The position numbers and the translations under genes were made by a program. Positions 24,161-27,546 of a DNA stretch of 27,546 nucleotides are shown piece after piece; position 1 is the first letter of the stretch; each line of letters begins with the position of its first letter. Where the stretch lies: contig CAZART010000071.1 of NCBI GenBank assembly GCA_964487555.1, positions 1 to 27,546 on the forward strand, read 5' to 3'. The notes beneath the pieces were generated by a model. That model was not told the DNA's origin. It did no database searches and worked only from the letters and a program-made list of their open reading frames with translations. This stretch comes from CAZART01 sp964487555. GTDB lineage: Bacteria > Bacteroidota > Rhodothermia > Rhodothermales > VXPQ01.

Positions 24161-25117
24161 TTATTCGTACAGTCCGATCCAGGCTCGCTCGAGCGAGCCG
24201 TCGACGTCCACGCGGCCCTCTCCGTCATAGACCTTCATTATGTACGTCGAGCCTTCCTCGGTCACTATAGCAACTCGACGTATCGAGGTCGGATACGCTG
24301 CGTCGCCGGTACTCAGGGATGTGTCGTCGCCACCGGGTCCGCTGTGTATTTCAAGGACGTGGCCCGTCGGCAGGGCGAACCGGCTATCGCTCACTTTACG
24401 CAACGGTGGTGAGAAATGGCCGTCGGGTCGATACTCAATCTCAAAGACCGGGAATCGAAGGATCGCCGCTCGCAGCTGATCCGAATCGACATCCGAATCC
24501 GGGAACAGCAAATCGGCCGTTCCACTCCGAACAAACACGTCGAAATTGATCTCTGGAAATGAGATGATCACGTTAGGCCGTCTCGCCAGATCGGTCATGA
24601 GCACGTACAATCGACAACGTTTTCTGTCGCGTTGTTCACGAAGGAGACAGACAACAACTCCGGATTCTTTGGATCCAAGTAGAAGAATGGGATCGTAGAA
24701 CGTTGCTGCGCCGCTAGCCGGTATCTCAATCCCTTCTTCCTGGAGCGAAAACGCGCGTCCTTGCGTCTTCATTTCAACAGGAAACAAGGGAACCACGTGT
24801 GGTGAGGGGAAGATCGACGTGATGAACATCTCGACCGACGAGGCTGAATGGTCCGGGAGGTGTTCCAGTTCGTCATAGAACGAGCGATAGAATTCCGCAA
24901 GCCGTCGCGCCCCGGGATCCTGTTCCAGCAGCTCCTCGATGGCGCGTACGACCGACACCGCCAGCGTAGCCGGATCCCGTACGTAGCGTTCGATAACGGC
25001 GTCGTTGATCACGGCATCCGATCGCGTATGGAGCTCGCCCGAATTGAAGTCGGAGGGTGCGAGATTTATCCCTCTCTGGGAACGAGTACGTGCCTGAATA
25101 CGGCGATCGGGCTTCAT
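24161..25117 (-). CDS. unrecognised protein, possible anti-sigma-like partner of the upstream gene
   Basis: 318 aa from the ATG at 25117 (an in-frame start at 25192 would add 25 residues). Residues ~35-80 (VINDAVIERYVRDPATLAVS, then VVRAIEELLEQDPGARRLAE, FYRSFYDELE) have the 'start-D...RYV.DPA...L..DP.AR.L..F' rhythm seen in Bacteroidota anti-sigma-like proteins, but no zinc-binding HxxxCxxC or transmembrane helix is visible. The rest is beta-rich, with GHVLEIHSGPGGDD and STYIMKVYDGEGRVDV resembling an export or binding domain, unrecognised. It lies 131 bp downstream of the other unknown gene on the same strand. The two may be co-expressed. Function is unknown and the anti-sigma suggestion is weak. 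Confidence 0.6.
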   Translation of the reverse strand: MKPDRRIQARTRSQRGINLAPSDFNSGELHTRSDAVINDAVIERYVRDPATLAVSVVRAIEELLEQDPGARRLAEFYRSFYDELEHLPDHSASSVEMFITSIFPSPHVVPLFPVEMKTQGRAFSLQEEGIEIPASGAATFYDPILLLGSKESGVVVCLLREQRDRKRCRLYVLMTDLARRPNVIISFPEINFDVFVRSGTADLLFPDSDVDSDQLRAAILRFPVFEIEYRPDGHFSPPLRKVSDSRFALPTGHVLEIHSGPGGDDTSLSTGDAAYPTSIRRVAIVTEEGSTYIMKVYDGEGRVDVDGSLERAWIGLYE

Positions 25118-25248
25118 GAAGGAACTTGTTATATGATTTGGTAAATCACCACGCCGGTACGTCTGACCCAAGCCCGTTAGGAGTCGACACAAAAAACGGC
25201 GCGGGATCCGCTATTCTCGATGTGGAAATATAATCGAAGCGCTGAGCA

Positions 25249-26316
25249 TTATACGACGGCGCTCATATAATTCAGCAGTTCCGTTCTGGCCAGTTTTGTT
25301 AAGTATTCGAGTACGTTTCGGTGTTTGTCCTTGTACTCGGTCTCGGAGAGTCCCGGTAGATGCTCTGCTAGGGCGCTGCAAAATGATTCTGTTTCCGTGC
25401 CGTAGAGATAATCGCCGGTTAATATGGCCTCGACGGCGTCAAGGTAGGCGTCGAATGTTGGTTCTTCAATCTTGCCACGCCCAACGTAACTGCTCTTTTT
25501 TTCCACACCAACTTTTCTAACGGCGCGAGCAATGGCTCGCTCTGTTTCATCGTCTGAGAAAACACGTTCCGGGTCGGACGTATCCATCGCGGCTTCCGTG
25601 CGCTCGAAGGCCGAACGTATGCATCGCGCGAGGGACGTTAGTGGATATCCGGGAGCATAGAACGGATGTGCCTGCGTAAAGGCGACGAACTGCGTCGTCA
25701 GGTCGCGGACACGTCTGTTGGACATCAGCTCAGACGAGAAGAAGGATTCCAGTACTTCCGGCGGAGTCAGCGGAAGATAAAGTGCATTCGCGTCGCTCAT
25801 GCGTTCTCGTTTCAAATATTTTGTCACCACCAGCCACGTCTGTCCTTTGACGAGCCGCATGGCCAGATGCTCGTTTAGCTTTGTGCCGTCCTTAATATTC
25901 CGAATGATGCGCGAGAGATTGCCGTCGGTCTCGTGGTAACGACGAAAGAGATTCTCGTTCACCTTGCTGAAGACGAGCCGGCGCAGCGCGACGGCGGAGT
26001 CGATCTCGCCCGATGTGGCGAGGTCGGCGTACCGTTCGAAGTACGCACGCAGAACAGGAAATCGGCCGTCCGACGTACGTTCGAACAGTTCGGCGATCGA
26101 GTCGAGTGCGAGGTCTTCAATCGACAAGCCGAAGAGGGAGACCTGTAGCGAGCCGCGCTGCGTCTTCTTGATCAAGTACGCAAGCGCAAGTTTGTGAGAT
26201 GATTCGATGACGTACGCTGTCGAGGCTCGATCGGGTGAATCTGAAACGAGCGAGCGGATGCATCGCCGCAGTGAGATTTTCCGATATCGCGAAACCGTAG
26301 ATTCAGCCGCTACCAT
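25249..26316 (-). CDS. unrecognised protein, possible divergent sigma-factor-like
   Basis: 355 aa from the ATG at 26316 (an in-frame start at 26397 gives 382 aa). It is mostly helical, rich in Arg and Glu. SLFGLSIEDLALDSIAELFE is suggestive of region 2 of sigma-70 proteins ('DL..D....L...'), and the C-terminus HRNVLEYLTKLARTELLNYM of a terminal helix-turn-helix, but neither fits a known family well. There are no signal peptide, membrane helices or catalytic motifs. It is followed by another unknown gene on the same strand 131 bp later. An 8-bp-armed palindrome lies ~180 bp upstream of its start. I do not recognise the family and do not assign a function. Confidence 0.6.
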   Translation of the reverse strand: MVAAESTVSRYRKISLRRCIRSLVSDSPDRASTAYVIESSHKLALAYLIKKTQRGSLQVSLFGLSIEDLALDSIAELFERTSDGRFPVLRAYFERYADLATSGEIDSAVALRRLVFSKVNENLFRRYHETDGNLSRIIRNIKDGTKLNEHLAMRLVKGQTWLVVTKYLKRERMSDANALYLPLTPPEVLESFFSSELMSNRRVRDLTTQFVAFTQAHPFYAPGYPLTSLARCIRSAFERTEAAMDTSDPERVFSDDETERAIARAVRKVGVEKKSSYVGRGKIEEPTFDAYLDAVEAILTGDYLYGTETESFCSALAEHLPGLSETEYKDKHRNVLEYLTKLARTELLNYMSAVV

Positions 26317-26629
26317 AACCGCTACTTTCTGTGGTGAGTGTGAACTGACGGCGGCCCGGGGATGGGACGCGAGGATTAAGGTAGCGGCGGCGGGCATAGG
26401 ACTTAAGGAGCGGATCGCTGATTTGGTGGCCCAATATCTCCCATCGCCTACGAGATTTCGGAGGAGGCGTGTACGGTTAAGGGCGTATGACCACGTAAGG
26501 GATTCCCTTACCGTTCAAGGGATATCGGATGATGCAGCCCGTTTGTGGAATGGGTAGCGCTCTGCGTCGTTGCAGGGGTTGGGAGTGGCGGAATCGTCTC
26601 GCCGTGCTGTAGTCGGCGTTTCGCGGCGC
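26317..26629 (-). promoter_or_regulatory. intergenic region upstream of the unrecognised gene
   Basis: 313 bp between two minus-strand genes. It carries a palindrome (26495-26511) and extra AAGGG/CCCTT half-sites on both sides (26478-26483 and 26517-26521). No gene or convincing core promoter is seen. Confidence 0.45.
26495..26511. promoter_or_regulatory. 8-bp-armed palindrome, operator candidate
   Basis: GTAAGGGATTCCCTTAC has perfect 8-bp arms (GTAAGGGA / TCCCTTAC) around a single central base. Related half-sites GTTAAGGG (26476-26483) and TTCAAGGG (26514-26521) flank it. Without a U-run on either side it looks more like a protein-binding operator than a terminator. It lies upstream of the 25249-26316 gene. 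Confidence 0.5.
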
Positions 26630-27546
26630 TCAGTAAGCTCCTGACGCTGACGTAACCGCTCCGAATGTCCGGAATAGAATGATTGCGTCCAGCCACAGCG
26701 ACCAATTGCGCACGTAATACGGATCGTATAGCTCCATTCCGTCGCTTCCGCTGTCGCTGCGTCCGGAAACCTGCCAGAGGCCCGTGAGGCCCGGTTTGAC
26801 TCGCTCGCGGAGGCCCTGAACCCGGGCCCGCAGCGCGCGATGGTGGTAGACCGGAAGGGGTCGTGGTCCAACCAGCGACATCTCACCGCGAATAACATTG
26901 ACGAGTTGAGGGAGTTCGTCCAGGCTGTACCTGCGCAGGAGACGGCCAATCCGCGTGACGCGGGGATCGTGTTCGAGCTTGAAATTTAGCGTCCATTTCC
27001 GGCGCATCTCCGGGTCTTTTTCAAGGGCATCCTGCAGCACCTGCTCCGCATCCAGGTACATGGTTCGAAACTTACAGGTGTCGAAGGTCCGGCCATTCTG
27101 GCCGACGCGTGCCTGAAAGAAGAACGGATGGGCCCGGTCTTCGACCCAGATCAGCGCGGCGATCAAGGTGCATAGAGGCACCCACACCGGCATGGTTAGA
27201 ATGACGGCGACTACGTCGAACGTTCGCTTTAGAACCTGCGCGACGGGACTACAAAGATTGCAACGAATCTCTAGACCGAGCAGGCCATTCAGATCCCGAG
27301 GCTTGACCCATAGGGACGGTGCGTCGATCAGGTCAGGTATCACGATGACGGTGCGAAAGCGTGATAGCGGCCCTTCGAGGAGTTCGACCGTGCGCTCTCG
27401 CCCCATCGACGGCATGTTCACGATGGCCACGGGTGCCGGCGTAACGTCCATCATCATGGTACCGCCCATGACGGGCACGTTTCGGCACTGCGTACCACGG
27501 CGTCGACTGTCGTCAAAAACGCCGACCGGCGTGTAGCCGAGCCCTC
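26630..27546 (-). CDS. WbaP-type undecaprenyl-phosphate sugar-phosphate transferase, 5' end off-window
   Basis: The frame stays open to the right edge: before the GTG at 27478 it reads GLGYTPVGVFDD then SRRRGTQCRNVPVMGGT, matching the middle domain of WbaP-like proteins, so the gene begins beyond the window. At least 305 codons are visible. The C-terminal catalytic domain is clear: membrane segment VVAVILTMPVWVPLCTLIAA, FFFQARVGQNGRTFDTCKFR, RIGRLLRRYSLDELPQLVNV with the D-E catalytic pair of the PglC/WbaP superfamily, GEMSLVGPRPLPVYHH and LRERVKPGLTGLWQVSGRSD. It transfers a sugar phosphate from a nucleotide sugar to undecaprenyl phosphate, starting capsule or exopolysaccharide synthesis. 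The final ~30 residues are an unremarkable tail. It is the last gene of the window. Confidence 0.9.
   Translation of the reverse strand, partial: GLGYTPVGVFDDSRRRGTQCRNVPVMGGTMMMDVTPAPVAIVNMPSMGRERTVELLEGPLSRFRTVIVIPDLIDAPSLWVKPRDLNGLLGLEIRCNLCSPVAQVLKRTFDVVAVILTMPVWVPLCTLIAALIWVEDRAHPFFFQARVGQNGRTFDTCKFRTMYLDAEQVLQDALEKDPEMRRKWTLNFKLEHDPRVTRIGRLLRRYSLDELPQLVNVIRGEMSLVGPRPLPVYHHRALRARVQGLRERVKPGLTGLWQVSGRSDSGSDGMELYDPYYVRNWSLWLDAIILFRTFGAVTSASGAY

Noticed and set aside
1..27546. CRISPR array, phage genes or complete insertion sequence
   Set aside because: No spaced repeat series, transposase or integrase motif and no terminal inverted repeats were found.

Overview
The window is about 27.5 kb of GC-rich bacterial DNA. 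It looks like the chromosome or a draft contig of a Bacteroidota/Rhodothermota lineage, probably Rhodothermales-like. The clues are C-terminal sorting domains of the 'PNPFNPST ... GVYLVRL' kind typical of type IX secretion (T9SS) cargo, several lipoproteins with LVAC/FTGC/VSGC-type lipoboxes, weak or absent Shine-Dalgarno sequences before many starts, and a large cytochrome-type dehydrogenase of the Planctomycete/Rhodothermota kind. This placement is inference from protein style; no rRNA or tRNA was found.

Layout. 0-4.2 kb: an orphan LuxR-type regulator, a convergent beta-propeller protein, and a divergent secreted protein with a T9SS sorting domain that ends in a strong hairpin. 4.4-5.4 kb: a structured non-coding leader followed by an overlapping antitoxin/VapC-like PIN toxin pair. 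5.8-8.4 kb: an FG-GAP/integrin-like T9SS cargo and a VOC (glyoxalase-fold) protein on the minus strand. 8.8-10.6 kb: an FAD monooxygenase divergent from a MarR regulator, with a 12-bp perfect palindrome between them. 10.6-12.7 kb: a scarred region with short orphan peptides, two small ORFs, a 3'-truncated TrkH/KtrB potassium transporter running head-on into the first ~33 codons of a response regulator, and a pair of imperfect 25-bp direct repeats. 12.7-17.5 kb: a PKD+FIMAH lipoprotein, a zinc-ribbon SAM methyltransferase, a NodB-like deacetylase and an internally duplicated lipoprotein. 17.7-22.1 kb: a ~1009-aa PVC-type dehydrogenase with HEAT-like repeats and a C-terminal CxxCH haem site, a 5'-truncated CDF metal transporter abutting the tail of an opposing gene, and an EF-hand lipoprotein with a strong terminator. 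22.3-24.1 kb: a soluble sensor histidine kinase and NarL-type response regulator. 24.2-27.5 kb, all minus strand: two unrecognised genes that may be a divergent sigma/anti-sigma-like pair, and a WbaP-type sugar-phosphate transferase whose 5' end lies beyond the window.

How it fits together: much of the window concerns the cell envelope and exterior (T9SS cargo, lipoproteins, deacetylase, sugar transferase, methyltransferase), interleaved with small regulatory units. No CRISPR array, recognisable transposase, integrase or phage gene was found. The most interesting features are the two breakpoints where truncated genes face each other (about 12.27 and 20.90 kb), the unrecognised gene pair at 24.2-26.3 kb with its palindromic upstream site, the internally duplicated lipoprotein, and the folded leader before the toxin-antitoxin pair. 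I did not find a clear, previously undescribed multi-gene system.
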